Notes: generated from the sequence alone by a model not told the origin. DNA of 10,326 nucleotides from JAHEDH01 sp965364515 (GCA_965364515.1 CBDTXZ010000107.1:1-10326); one strand, 5' to 3'; numbered from the stretch's first letter, positions 1 to 6,133 are shown. Program-made: numbers and translations.

Positions 1-455
1 TCGTCGGCGGGGGGAATACGGCTCGGATCCGACGCCGTGGTCAGAATCGGGATCGGACGGGTGTGGGGCACGGCCCAGGGGATTCCCCCGATGCCGATCA
101 ACTCTGCAACACCCAATTCGCCTGCGAGTTCGGCCACCGCCCCCACGAATGCCTTCCATCGGAGGGCGGGCTCCGTGCCGGTCAGGATCACGAGATCACG
201 GCCGTCGACGTTGACCGCCGTCATCGTGATGCCCGGCCAGTCGAATGCCTCGATGACTCCTTCACGTAGTTCGTGCATCGGACGCTGATCTCGGTAGTCG
301 AAGAGTTGATCGGCGTCGAAGCGCACGAAAGGCGTGCGGTCGCCGGCGATCCAGTCGAGGGCCGCCGTTCCTGCGCTCCCCGCATCGATCCAGCCGTCGA
401 ACGCAACCAAGAGAACCGGATCTGCCAGGTCAGGGCGTTCGGAGGTCTCGTACAT
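1..455 (-). CDS. PAC2 family protein, C-terminus outside the window
   Basis: The minus strand reads open from an ATG at 455 to the left edge, giving the first 151 codons with no stop. The protein begins MYETSERPDLADPVLLVAFD and continues with GWIDAG, a core with VNVDGRDLVILTGTEPALRW (about residues 77-96), then an Ala-rich helix and IGIGGIPWAVPHTRP. This layout (DPV-x-x-x-AF-x-GW-x-DAG at the front, then GRD-x-x-x-L-x-G-x-EP-x-x-RW) is what I know from the actinobacterial PAC2 (proteasome assembly chaperone 2-like) family, whose members are usually around 300 residues; their biochemical role is unclear and any link to the proteasome is unproven. The start fits the family N-terminus; GGAGAG sits directly upstream but very close. 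The gene is divergent from the lipoprotein at 551, sharing a 95-base gap. Family call is confident; exact role unknown. Confidence 0.85.
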   Translation of the reverse strand, partial: MYETSERPDLADPVLLVAFDGWIDAGSAGTAALDWIAGDRTPFVRFDADQLFDYRDQRPMHELREGVIEAFDWPGITMTAVNVDGRDLVILTGTEPALRWKAFVGAVAELAGELGVAELIGIGGIPWAVPHTRPIPILTTASDPSRIPPAD

Positions 456-500
456 CTCTCCGAGTATGGCGCACTGCCATGCACAAGGAGATTCTTCAGA

Positions 501-506
501 TACATT
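501..506 (+). promoter_or_regulatory. possible -10 element for the repeat lipoprotein
   Basis: TACATT fits the TAnnnT pattern of actinobacterial -10 boxes and lies 45 bases before the GTG start at 551. No recognisable -35 hexamer is present 16-18 bases upstream, so this is a weak suggestion. The 456-550 gap must also hold the promoter of the divergent PAC2 gene; I could not pick out a convincing one there. Confidence 0.2.
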
Positions 507-538
507 CGGGGGACACCGATCAATCCGACATCCACACA

Positions 539-545
539 GAGGGGA
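539..545 (+). promoter_or_regulatory. ribosome binding site deciding the GTG start at 551
   Basis: GAGGGGA ends five bases before GTG 551. This favours the GTG over the upstream in-frame ATG at 479, which would add 24 hydrophilic residues ahead of the signal peptide and so spoil it. Confidence 0.6.
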
Positions 546-550
546 CCAGC

Positions 551-1810
551 GTGCGCACACGTCATTTCACACTCATCGCTGTGCTCGCGCTGGTCGCAGC
601 TGCCTGCACCAATGGCGACGCCGAGCCGGCTGCAACCACGACGACTGCGCCGCCGACCACGACCACCGCACCGGACGCGGACGTCTGCACGACGCTCAAG
701 GTCGCCGACTTCGACCTGTCCGCGGGTCTGTCCGACGTGTTCTCGCCAGAGAACTTCGCCGAGCCCGAGTCCATCGACGAGGAGCAGCTCGGGCGCGAGT
801 TCACCGAGCTGATCGCCGACTACTACCAAACGATCGCCGAACTCGGCGAGACCGCCCCCGCCGACATACGGGAGGACTTCGCCACGGTCGCGGCCTCGGT
901 CGAGCCTCTGCTCGAACAACTGGGAGACATCGAGCCAGGCAACTTCGACGGGGCACTCGATGGGATCGACCCCGGGTCGTTCACCTCTCCCGAACTCGAG
1001 GAGTCCGCGGGACGCATCGAGAGCTGGACGAACTTGAACTGTGACGTCGAGGTGTCCGTGGATCCAGAGAGCCTCGTCACCGAGAAGGTTTTTGCGGCGG
1101 CGTTCGCCTCACTCGGAGGATTGTTCGAGGAACTGGGCGAGGGACTCGGTGACCTCGAGGGGCTGGGCGATCTCGGTGACTTGGGCGACCTGGGAAACCT
1201 CGGGGATCTCGGAGGCGACACGTTCGACGCCGTCACTTACGGCGACAACGTCGAGCTGGATGCGCTCTGGGAACGGTGCCAGACCGACGACTACGCCGCT
1301 TGTGACGAGCTCTATTTCTCGAGCTTCAACATCTACGAGCTCTTCTCGGTCACGTGTGCGGGCACGGTTCCGTTCTACGCGTTCTCGACTTCGTGCGACG
1401 AAAAGCACAACGGCACCGCCCAGTCGTACGGTGATGACGGCTTCCTGGATTCGCTGTACGACTCCTGCGGCGGCGGCGACCAGTTCTCGTGCGACCAGCT
1501 GTTCGGCTCATCGCCGATCGGTTCCGAATACGAAGCATTCGCCCAGTCGTGCGGCGATCTCCGCGAACCGGCATCGACACCGTGCGAGCTGTTCGACTCA
1601 GGCGAACCGTTCACATACGGCGACGACGCCGGACTCGATGCACTTTGGGACTCGTGCTCGGTCGGAGATGGAGAGGCCTGCGACGATCTCTACTTCGCCT
1701 CTGCATTCGGCTCCGCCTACGAGTCGTTCGGAGAGAACTGCCGCCTCCTGGTCGAACGCGGTGAAGACTGTGCGCTGGTCGCCGATCTGCTCGACGCCCC
1801 GGTTGGTTGA
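551..1810 (+). CDS. secreted lipoprotein with three tandem Cys-rich 63-residue repeats
   Basis: This 419-residue protein starts at GTG 551. The N-terminus MRTRHFTLIAVLALVAAAC is a lipoprotein signal peptide with the lipidated Cys at 19, followed by a Thr/Pro linker (about 25-45). Next comes an acidic, mostly helical region (about 46-193), then a Leu-Gly-Asp run at 194-222. The C-terminal half consists of three repeats starting at Tyr230, Tyr293 and Tyr356, each opening YGD(D/N) then LD(A/S)L and carrying four Cys at nearly fixed places (about 14, 22, 40-42 and 52-53 of each unit). Even Cys number and export suggest two disulfides per unit. I know similar units from other uncharacterised actinobacterial envelope proteins but no function for them. 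The protein should sit on the outer membrane-facing surface, anchored by lipid; a binding or structural role is possible but not shown. It is followed by the oxygenase gene after a 42-base gap. Confidence 0.88.
   Translation: MRTRHFTLIAVLALVAAACTNGDAEPAATTTTAPPTTTTAPDADVCTTLKVADFDLSAGLSDVFSPENFAEPESIDEEQLGREFTELIADYYQTIAELGETAPADIREDFATVAASVEPLLEQLGDIEPGNFDGALDGIDPGSFTSPELEESAGRIESWTNLNCDVEVSVDPESLVTEKVFAAAFASLGGLFEELGEGLGDLEGLGDLGDLGDLGNLGDLGGDTFDAVTYGDNVELDALWERCQTDDYAACDELYFSSFNIYELFSVTCAGTVPFYAFSTSCDEKHNGTAQSYGDDGFLDSLYDSCGGGDQFSCDQLFGSSPIGSEYEAFAQSCGDLREPASTPCELFDSGEPFTYGDDAGLDALWDSCSVGDGEACDDLYFASAFGSAYESFGENCRLLVERGEDCALVADLLDAPVG
1166..1213 (+). repeat. Gly-Asp-Leu tripeptide run
   Basis: Codons 206-221 of the lipoprotein encode GDLGDLGDLGNLGDLG, with Gly at every third place; the same theme extends upstream more loosely from residue 194. 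At DNA level this is a degenerate 9-base repeat with varied synonymous codons (ctgggc, ctcggt, ttgggc), so it is not a fresh slippage product. Confidence 0.85.
1238..1426 (+). repeat. Cys-rich repeat unit 1 of 3
   Basis: Residues 230-292 of the lipoprotein. The unit opens YGDNVELDALWERC and has Cys at unit positions 14, 22, 40 and 53. It is the most divergent of the three in its middle, where the third Cys is two residues earlier than in the other units. Confidence 0.85.
1427..1615 (+). repeat. Cys-rich repeat unit 2 of 3
   Basis: Residues 293-355 of the lipoprotein. The unit opens YGDDGFLDSLYDSC, with the central motif GSEYEAFAQSC. Cys are at unit positions 14, 22, 42 and 53. It is exactly 63 residues after unit 1. 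Confidence 0.85.
1616..1807 (+). repeat. Cys-rich repeat unit 3 of 3
   Basis: Residues 356-419 of the lipoprotein, running to the stop. The unit opens YGDDAGLDALWDSC, with the central motif GSAYESFGENC. Cys are at unit positions 14, 22, 42 and 52. It is exactly 63 residues after unit 2. Confidence 0.85.
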
Positions 1811-1852
1811 ACCCGAGGGTTGAGAATCCGGGCTTCGGGGTACCAAGCCGTC

Positions 1853-2833
1853 ATGAATCTCAGCGCCCTCATCGACTCCTATCGAGACCGCGTCGTGGAC
1901 CGTGCCACCGATCCCTTCGGCCACGCCGAGTACCCGCTCGCCCGGACACTCGAATACCGCGGAGACCCGGGACTGTTCGGGCCCGAGTCGGTGAGTTGGC
2001 GCGTCATCGGAGATGCCGCAGCCTTTGCCGGTGGCGTGCGAGCACTCCTGGTCCAGGCAGCACATCCGGAAGTGGTTGCAGGTGTTGCCGACCACTCGAG
2101 CTATCGGGCGGATCCTCTCGGACGGCTCTCGCGCACCTCGGCATACGTCACGGCGACGACATTCGGTGCGATGCCGGAAGTCGAGCAGGCCGTGGCGAGA
2201 GTCCGGCAGGCGCACCGGCCAGTCACCGGGAAGAGCCATCGGAAGATCCCGTACAGCGCGGGCAAGCCCGAGTTCGCCGCGTGGGTGCACAACGCCCTCA
2301 CCGACTCGTTCCTGCAGGCGTACCAGGCGTACGGTCCCACTGCCCTCACCCCCGCCGAAGCCGACCGTTTCGTCCTCGAGCAGACCCAGGTCGGCCGCCT
2401 TCTCGGAGCGGATCCCCTACCGGAGACCGCCTCGGAGCTGGCGAGCTGGATCGCTCTCCACCCTGCCCTCGACGAATCGCCGGGAATGTACGACACTCGC
2501 AGCTTCCTGATCGACCCGCCGCTCGACCCCGTCCAGCGGATCGGATACCAGGCGCTCTACCGCGGAGCGCTGGCTACGATCCCGGATCGGCTGCGACACA
2601 TCCTCGACGTCGAACCGACACCGATCGATCATTCCGTTGGCCTCCGCTTCGTCGCCTTCCTTCGCTGGGCACTCGGATCCTCTCCGTCGTGGCACGTGAG
2701 CCTCGTGCGGGTCGGATACCAGGTTCCCGATGGCCTCTTCCGCCAACCGCTCCCGGTGGAGGACGTGACGACGATCGGAACCCGGCGACGGAGCCCGGTT
2801 TCGGCCGCAGCCCGATCGAATGCCTCGGCCTGA
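1853..2833 (+). CDS. MpaB/DUF2236-type oxygenase
   Basis: This 326-residue protein belongs to the family that includes fungal MpaB and bacterial rubber oxygenase (Lcp), haem-dependent enzymes that cleave or oxidise isoprenoid chains. Family hallmarks seen are SWRVIGDAAAF (48-58) leading into the helix ALLVQAAHPEVVAGVADHS (64-82), a following SRTSAYVTATTFG (93-105), and WVHNALTDSF (144-153). His71, His81 and His146 are candidates for the haem-ligand and active-site positions, but I cannot assign each without alignment. No signal peptide is visible, so it is probably cytoplasmic. The start ATG 1853 is chosen; an in-frame TTG at 1820 would add 11 residues that do not look like family sequence. 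The true substrate is unknown; many actinobacterial paralogues have none assigned. The C-terminus (about 310-326) is a basic, Ala/Ser-rich tail. Confidence 0.85.
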   Translation: MNLSALIDSYRDRVVDRATDPFGHAEYPLARTLEYRGDPGLFGPESVSWRVIGDAAAFAGGVRALLVQAAHPEVVAGVADHSSYRADPLGRLSRTSAYVTATTFGAMPEVEQAVARVRQAHRPVTGKSHRKIPYSAGKPEFAAWVHNALTDSFLQAYQAYGPTALTPAEADRFVLEQTQVGRLLGADPLPETASELASWIALHPALDESPGMYDTRSFLIDPPLDPVQRIGYQALYRGALATIPDRLRHILDVEPTPIDHSVGLRFVAFLRWALGSSPSWHVSLVRVGYQVPDGLFRQPLPVEDVTTIGTRRRSPVSAAARSNASA

Positions 2834-2840
2834 GCACTTG

Positions 2841-2846
2841 TAGACT
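2841..2846 (+). promoter_or_regulatory. possible -10 element for the IF-1/phosphoesterase pair
   Basis: TAGACT, preceded directly by TTG, fits the TAnnnT pattern and lies 25 bases before the infA-like start, just after the oxygenase stop. No good -35 hexamer is seen at the expected spacing, so the gene could equally be read through from the oxygenase. Confidence 0.25.
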
Positions 2847-2871
2847 TCTCGTCTCACTACCGAAGGCATAC

Positions 2872-3096
2872 ATGGCAGACGAAGACGAATACATCAGGAT
2901 GCGAGGCACCGTGCAGAAGGTGCTCCGATCGGCGACCTTTCTCGTGGAGCTCGAGGGAGGGCTCGAGGTGACCGCGCGTCCCTCCGGCCGCATGCGCCGG
3001 GGGCGCATGATTCGCATCCTTCCCGGAGACGAGGTCGATGTGGAAGTCTCGACCTACGACCCGACCAAGGGACGAATCGTCTGGCGTTACCGCTGA
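2872..3096 (+). CDS. infA: translation initiation factor IF-1, divergent stand-alone copy
   Basis: The 74-residue product is a full-length OB-fold protein of the IF-1 family, which binds the ribosomal A site during initiation with IF-2 and IF-3. Order of family landmarks: RGTVQKVLRSATFLVEL (11-27), then GGLEVTARPSGRMRR (29-43), then IRILPGDEVDVEVS (47-60) and YDPTKGRIVWRYR (62-74). It departs from the usual IF-1 at places that are nearly fixed in the family: PNxxF is RSATF, the NG turn is GG, AHISGKMR is ARPSGRMR, and PYDL is TYDP. It also lacks the usual ribosomal-protein operon context (adk, map, rpmJ, rpsM). It may be the genome's only IF-1 or a second, specialised paralogue. GAAGG five bases before ATG 2872 supports this start over long in-frame extensions upstream, which would overlap the oxygenase gene. 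Confidence 0.85.
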   Translation: MADEDEYIRMRGTVQKVLRSATFLVELEGGLEVTARPSGRMRRGRMIRILPGDEVDVEVSTYDPTKGRIVWRYR

Positions 3097-3097
3097 G

Positions 3098-3826
3098 GTG
3101 AGAGTGATGTTCGCCGGCGATTGGCATGCCGGCAGCGGATTCGGAACGGCCGCCATCGCAACGGCGGCCGGCAGGGGCGCCGAACGGATCGCCCACGTCG
3201 GCGACTTCGGTTTCTGGCCCCGGCACCCCGACGGACAGAAGTACATCGACGCCATCAGCGCGGCGTGCATCGAGCACGACATCACAGTCTGGTTCTGCGA
3301 CGGCAATCACGAAGACCACGATTCACTTCCCCACGACACGGCGAACGAACCGATCGAAGTCGCTCCCCGCATCCACTGGATTCCACGCGGCGTGACAGTG
3401 GAATGGGCCTCCACTCGCATCCTGTTCATGGGAGGAGCGGTCTCGGTCGATCAGTTCTCACGGTTTCCGGGTAAGACCTGGTTCCCCAACGAGATCCCTT
3501 CCGAGGGCCAGTGGCAGCGCGCAATGGGGGCAACCGACGTCGACGTGGTGGTCGCCCACGACACGGTGCCCGGCATGCCGGTCTCGGGACGTCCGGCACT
3601 CTCGATCCCGTGGTCGATCCGCAAGCGGGCATCGGATCACCGCAAGCGCCTGGCGTCGCTCCAGAAGACGCTGCAACCGCAGTTGTGGGTCCACGGCCAC
3701 TGGCACCAGCGAGCAACGGCCACCCTGAATTCCACTCGCTTCGAGTCGCTCGCCCACGATCGCGGGGAGGATTCGGAGGCGGCGCTGTTCTGTGAGCTCC
3801 CCTCTCTCGAGCTCACAGCTCCCTGA
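3098..3826 (+). CDS. calcineurin-like metallophosphoesterase
   Basis: The 242-residue protein has the full set of metal-binding motifs of the calcineurin-like phosphoesterase fold: GDWH (Asp8, His10), GDFG (Asp36), GNHE (Asn70, His71), a lone His154 in VVAHD, and HGHWH (His199, His201). These bind two metal ions that activate water for phosphoester hydrolysis. No signal peptide or membrane segment is seen, so it is cytoplasmic. The substrate cannot be read from the sequence. I chose GTG 3098 because MRVMFAGDWH supplies the full first beta-strand; ATG 3107, with GAGGTG six bases upstream, is a reasonable rival and gives 239 residues. The start lies two bases after the IF-1 stop, so the two are probably translationally coupled. 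Confidence 0.88.
   Translation: MRVMFAGDWHAGSGFGTAAIATAAGRGAERIAHVGDFGFWPRHPDGQKYIDAISAACIEHDITVWFCDGNHEDHDSLPHDTANEPIEVAPRIHWIPRGVTVEWASTRILFMGGAVSVDQFSRFPGKTWFPNEIPSEGQWQRAMGATDVDVVVAHDTVPGMPVSGRPALSIPWSIRKRASDHRKRLASLQKTLQPQLWVHGHWHQRATATLNSTRFESLAHDRGEDSEAALFCELPSLELTAP
3791..3817 (+). repeat. inverted repeat at the end of the phosphoesterase gene
   Basis: TGTGAGCT and AGCTCACA form a perfect 8-bp stem (9 with the flanking C-G pair) around an 11-base pyrimidine-rich loop. It lies just before the stop codon. No T-run follows, so it is not a classical intrinsic terminator. Confidence 0.5.
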
Positions 3827-3837
3827 TCACCGTTACC

Positions 3838-4254
3838 GTGGGCAAGGTGCTGTCCGTCCCACTCGCCAAGGAACTGCGTCGGGCCGGACTCGTCTGGAAA
3901 CCCGCACTGTTCGATTTCTTCCACATACCCGACAGGGATCTCGACGACCGGAAATTCGTGATCGCCGACATGTCGATCGACATCCAGATCCTCGCCGATG
4001 GGATCGGTGCGATCACCTTCAACGGAGCTGTCGAATGGTCGCTCGACTACATCCTGACCCAGGACGTCATCTGGCTTCCGACCGAGGCTCAACTGCGTCA
4101 GCTGCTGGCCGACCGCTTCACCACACTCGAGAAGACCGATACCGGATACCGGGTCTCGATGACCGACGAAACGGGTGATCACCACTTTGACGGGCCCACT
4201 GCGGCCGAGGCCTACGGTTGGGCCGTACTGAGCACCTTCCACCGAGACAGATGA
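3838..4254 (+). CDS. small conserved hypothetical protein of actinobacterial type
   Basis: This gene encodes 138 residues from GTG 3838, or 135 from the in-frame GTG 3847. The protein has no signal peptide or membrane segment. It opens with a short helix (PLAKELRRAGLVW), then a beta-rich region containing FFHIPDRDLDDRKFVIADMS and a GAITFNGAVEWSLD stretch, and ends with a helix over AAEAYGWAVLSTFHR. Similar small actinobacterial proteins are sometimes labelled pilus assembly protein CpaE, but nothing here resembles the ATPase of true CpaE and I would not transfer that name. The second GTG aligns better with how I remember relatives beginning. There is no clear ribosome binding site; it lies 11 bases after the phosphoesterase stop and is probably cotranscribed with it. 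Function unknown. Confidence 0.75.
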   Translation: MGKVLSVPLAKELRRAGLVWKPALFDFFHIPDRDLDDRKFVIADMSIDIQILADGIGAITFNGAVEWSLDYILTQDVIWLPTEAQLRQLLADRFTTLEKTDTGYRVSMTDETGDHHFDGPTAAEAYGWAVLSTFHRDR

Positions 4255-4312
4255 CACGTCGGATCTGAACGTCTCATGAACCCGTTGTGATCTGCGCGAC
4301 GCGGACGTGTCA
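4252..4312. repeat. widely spaced perfect inverted repeat upstream of the importer
   Basis: TGACACGTC at 4252-4260 and GACGTGTCA at 4304-4312 are exact reverse complements, separated by 43 bases. The left arm includes the stop codon of the preceding gene. Centre-to-centre distance is 52 bases, about five helical turns, so a regulator could bind both arms on one face of the DNA. A long-loop hairpin is the alternative. Confidence 0.55.
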
Positions 4313-4314
4313 GG

Positions 4315-4320
4315 TAGCGT
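4315..4320 (+). promoter_or_regulatory. possible -10 element of the importer promoter
   Basis: TAGCGT fits the TAnnnT pattern, is 46 bases before the binding-protein start, and immediately follows the right arm of the inverted repeat. No convincing -35 hexamer lies at 16-18 bases, which would suit a promoter that needs an activator. Confidence 0.3.
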
Positions 4321-4327
4321 TGATTGT

Positions 4328-4346
4328 TCGGAACGTTGAGTTCCGA
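4328..4346 (+). repeat. short hairpin or operator just upstream of the binding-protein gene
   Basis: TCGGAAC and GTTCCGA are perfect 7-base arms around the 5-base spacer GTTGA. The element lies 11 bases before the ribosome binding site, so it could be a protein-binding site or a stem in the leader mRNA. Confidence 0.5.
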
Positions 4347-4356
4347 CCCACAACAC

Positions 4357-4362
4357 AGGGAG
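4357..4362 (+). promoter_or_regulatory. ribosome binding site of the binding-protein gene
   Basis: AGGGAG ends four bases before ATG 4367. A second in-frame ATG at 4376 would be 13 bases away, so 4367 is preferred; both give a workable signal peptide. Confidence 0.6.
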
Positions 4363-4366
4363 AGAC

Positions 4367-6067
4367 ATGAAACATATGAGACTGATCGCCTTGATCGCGG
4401 TCTTCGCTCTCGTCGCAGCCGCGTGTGGCGGCTCGGCCGACGACGAGCCGACGACCACGACTGCGGGCGAACCCGCCGTCACGGAAACGACGGCAGCACC
4501 GACCACGACCGAGCCCGCCGAGCCATCGGCAGACTTCGAAGGCACGTCCCTCGAGGCCGGCTGTGACTACGGAGGCAAGATCGATTCGATCACGGCAGTC
4601 GACGAGCTGACCGTTCAATTCGAGCTCTGTTCGCCGGACCCGGCATTCCTGCCCAAGCTGTCGTTCGGCGTGTTCGGCATCCAGCCGGCAGAACACCTCG
4701 AGGCCACCGGCGGCTCGCCGCTCGACAACCCGATCGGCACCGGCCCCTATTCGCTCAACGAGTGGGTCCGTGGCGACTCGATCATCTACGACCGCTTCGA
4801 CGACTACTACGGCACCGTGGCTCCGCATGAGACCGCCGTGCTGCGGTGGGCGACGGAGAGCGCCGGCCGTCTTCTCGAGCTCCAGTCGGGAACCGTGGAC
4901 GGCATCACGTTCCCCGGAACCGAGGACCTCGAGACGATCCAGAACGATCCGAACCTCCAGCTGCTCGACAAGCCCGAGCCGAACATCTTCTACATCGGCT
5001 TCACCAACACCTCCGAGCCCTGGAACGACGTCAACGTCCGCCTGGCCGTTGCGCTCGGTATCGATCGCCAGCGGATCGTCGACACGTTCTACCCGGCCGG
5101 TTCGGAGACTGCGTCGCACTTCACCCCGTGCTCAGTCGAGAACGGCTGCCAGGGTGACTCGTGGTACGACTTCGACCCCGAGAGAGCACGTGAGCTGCTG
5201 GCCGAGGCCGGATACCCCGACGGGTTCGAGATGTCGATCTACTACCGGGACGTGACCCGCGGCTACCTGCCCACACCGGGTGACGTCGCCGCGGACATCC
5301 AGGCCCAGCTCGCCGAGAACCTCGGCATCACAGCCGAAGTGATCGTCGTCGAGTCCGGCGAGTTCATCCAGACCTCGTCGGCCGGTGGCTACGAAGACGG
5401 TGTGCACCTGCTCGGATGGACGGGTGACTACCCGCACGTGACGAACTTCCTGGACTTCCACTTCGCCGAGACGAACGCCCAGTTCGGTGATCCCTATCCG
5501 GAGATCTACGAGCCGCTCGACGCTGCCTCGCAGCTCGCCAGCGCAGAAGAAGCGGCTCCGCTCTACGAAGAGGCGAACAACGCCATCAAAGAGTTGGTTC
5601 CGATGATCCCGGTCGCCCACTCGGCAGCGAACTTCGCCGCCGCAGCGGACGTCGACGGTGCCTACGCACCGCCATGGGGCCAGGTCCTGTTGAACCTCTG
5701 GGACAACGGCACGGACACGCTCGTGTTCATGCAGGGCAACGAGCCGATCTCGCTGTACTGTGCCGACGAGACCGACGGCGAATCGCTCCGGGCCTGCGCC
5801 CAGGTCGTGGAGCCGCTGTACTCGTACGCTCCGGACGGTTCGGTTCAGCCGCAGCTCGCCACCGAGTGTGTGCCGAGCGACGATCTGACCAGCTGGACCT
5901 GCTCACTGCGCAGTGGCGTGGTGTTCCACGACGGCTCGGCCTTCGACGCCAACGACGTCGTTGCATCGTTCTCGGCCGGCCTCGACGCTGGGTCGCCCTT
6001 GCACACCGGCAACAGCGGCGTGTTCGAGTACTACGACTACTTGTGGGGCCTCATCCCCGAGGGATGA
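4367..6067 (+). CDS. peptide/nickel-type ABC transporter binding lipoprotein, circularly permuted
   Basis: The 566-residue precursor has a lipoprotein signal MKHMRLIALIAVFALVAAAC (lipid Cys20) and a Thr/Glu/Pro linker to about residue 56. It is an SBP_bac_5 protein, the class that captures oligopeptides or similar solutes outside the membrane, but the order is rotated. Residues about 66-445 carry what normally lies in the middle and end: SITAVDELTVQFEL, IGTGPYSLNEW (123-133), the LRLLELQSGTVDG-type region, VRLAVALGIDRQRIVD and ARELLAEAGYPDG. Residues about 449-566 carry what normally comes first: TDTLVFMQGNEP, TDGESLRACAQVVEPLYSY (from 469), and FHDGSAFDANDVVASF (520-535). Both halves are intact and the frame is open, so this is a permutant rather than a wreck. 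Eight further Cys (66, 88, 255, 261, 465, 477, 501, 512) could form four disulfides. The ligand is unknown. The permeases and ATPases follow downstream. Confidence 0.93.
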   Translation: MKHMRLIALIAVFALVAAACGGSADDEPTTTTAGEPAVTETTAAPTTTEPAEPSADFEGTSLEAGCDYGGKIDSITAVDELTVQFELCSPDPAFLPKLSFGVFGIQPAEHLEATGGSPLDNPIGTGPYSLNEWVRGDSIIYDRFDDYYGTVAPHETAVLRWATESAGRLLELQSGTVDGITFPGTEDLETIQNDPNLQLLDKPEPNIFYIGFTNTSEPWNDVNVRLAVALGIDRQRIVDTFYPAGSETASHFTPCSVENGCQGDSWYDFDPERARELLAEAGYPDGFEMSIYYRDVTRGYLPTPGDVAADIQAQLAENLGITAEVIVVESGEFIQTSSAGGYEDGVHLLGWTGDYPHVTNFLDFHFAETNAQFGDPYPEIYEPLDAASQLASAEEAAPLYEEANNAIKELVPMIPVAHSAANFAAAADVDGAYAPPWGQVLLNLWDNGTDTLVFMQGNEPISLYCADETDGESLRACAQVVEPLYSYAPDGSVQPQLATECVPSDDLTSWTCSLRSGVVFHDGSAFDANDVVASFSAGLDAGSPLHTGNSGVFEYYDYLWGLIPEG

Positions 6068-6083
6068 TCTCCACCTGATCCAG

Positions 6084-6121
6084 AAAAGGGGTGGCGTCCA
6101 GCCGGACGCCACCCCTTTTTT
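6084..6121 (+). terminator. intrinsic terminator or attenuator inside the importer operon
   Basis: GGGGTGGCGTCC (6088-6099) pairs perfectly with GGACGCCACCCC (6104-6115) around the loop AGCC. Four further A-T pairs extend the stem to 16 bp and six T follow the 12-bp GC-rich core. It starts 17 bases after the binding-protein stop and ends 23 bases before the permease start. Partial read-through would leave more binding-protein mRNA than permease mRNA, the usual need of such importers; the stem would also shield the 3' end of the shorter transcript. Confidence 0.9.
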
Positions 6122-6133
6122 CTCGTAATCTGC

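Noticed and set aside
479..550. Upstream ATG extension of the lipoprotein
   Set aside because: It would put 24 hydrophilic residues before a good lipoprotein signal peptide, and the ribosome site at 539-545 fits GTG 551.
221..919. Open frame of 232 codons on the minus strand spanning the divergent gap
   Set aside because: It overlaps the true PAC2 frame and the lipoprotein signal peptide on the opposite strand, in a different frame, and has low-complexity Arg/Gly composition.
1807..2871. In-frame upstream extension of the IF-1 gene
   Set aside because: It is a shadow of the oxygenase gene in another frame; IF-1 itself begins with its family N-terminus at 2872 after GAAGG.
4367..6067. Binding protein as a pseudogene or two broken genes joined together
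   Set aside because: One open frame with signal peptide, linker and essentially every part of the fold, merely rotated, upstream of an intact operon. A degenerate fusion should lose or duplicate segments.
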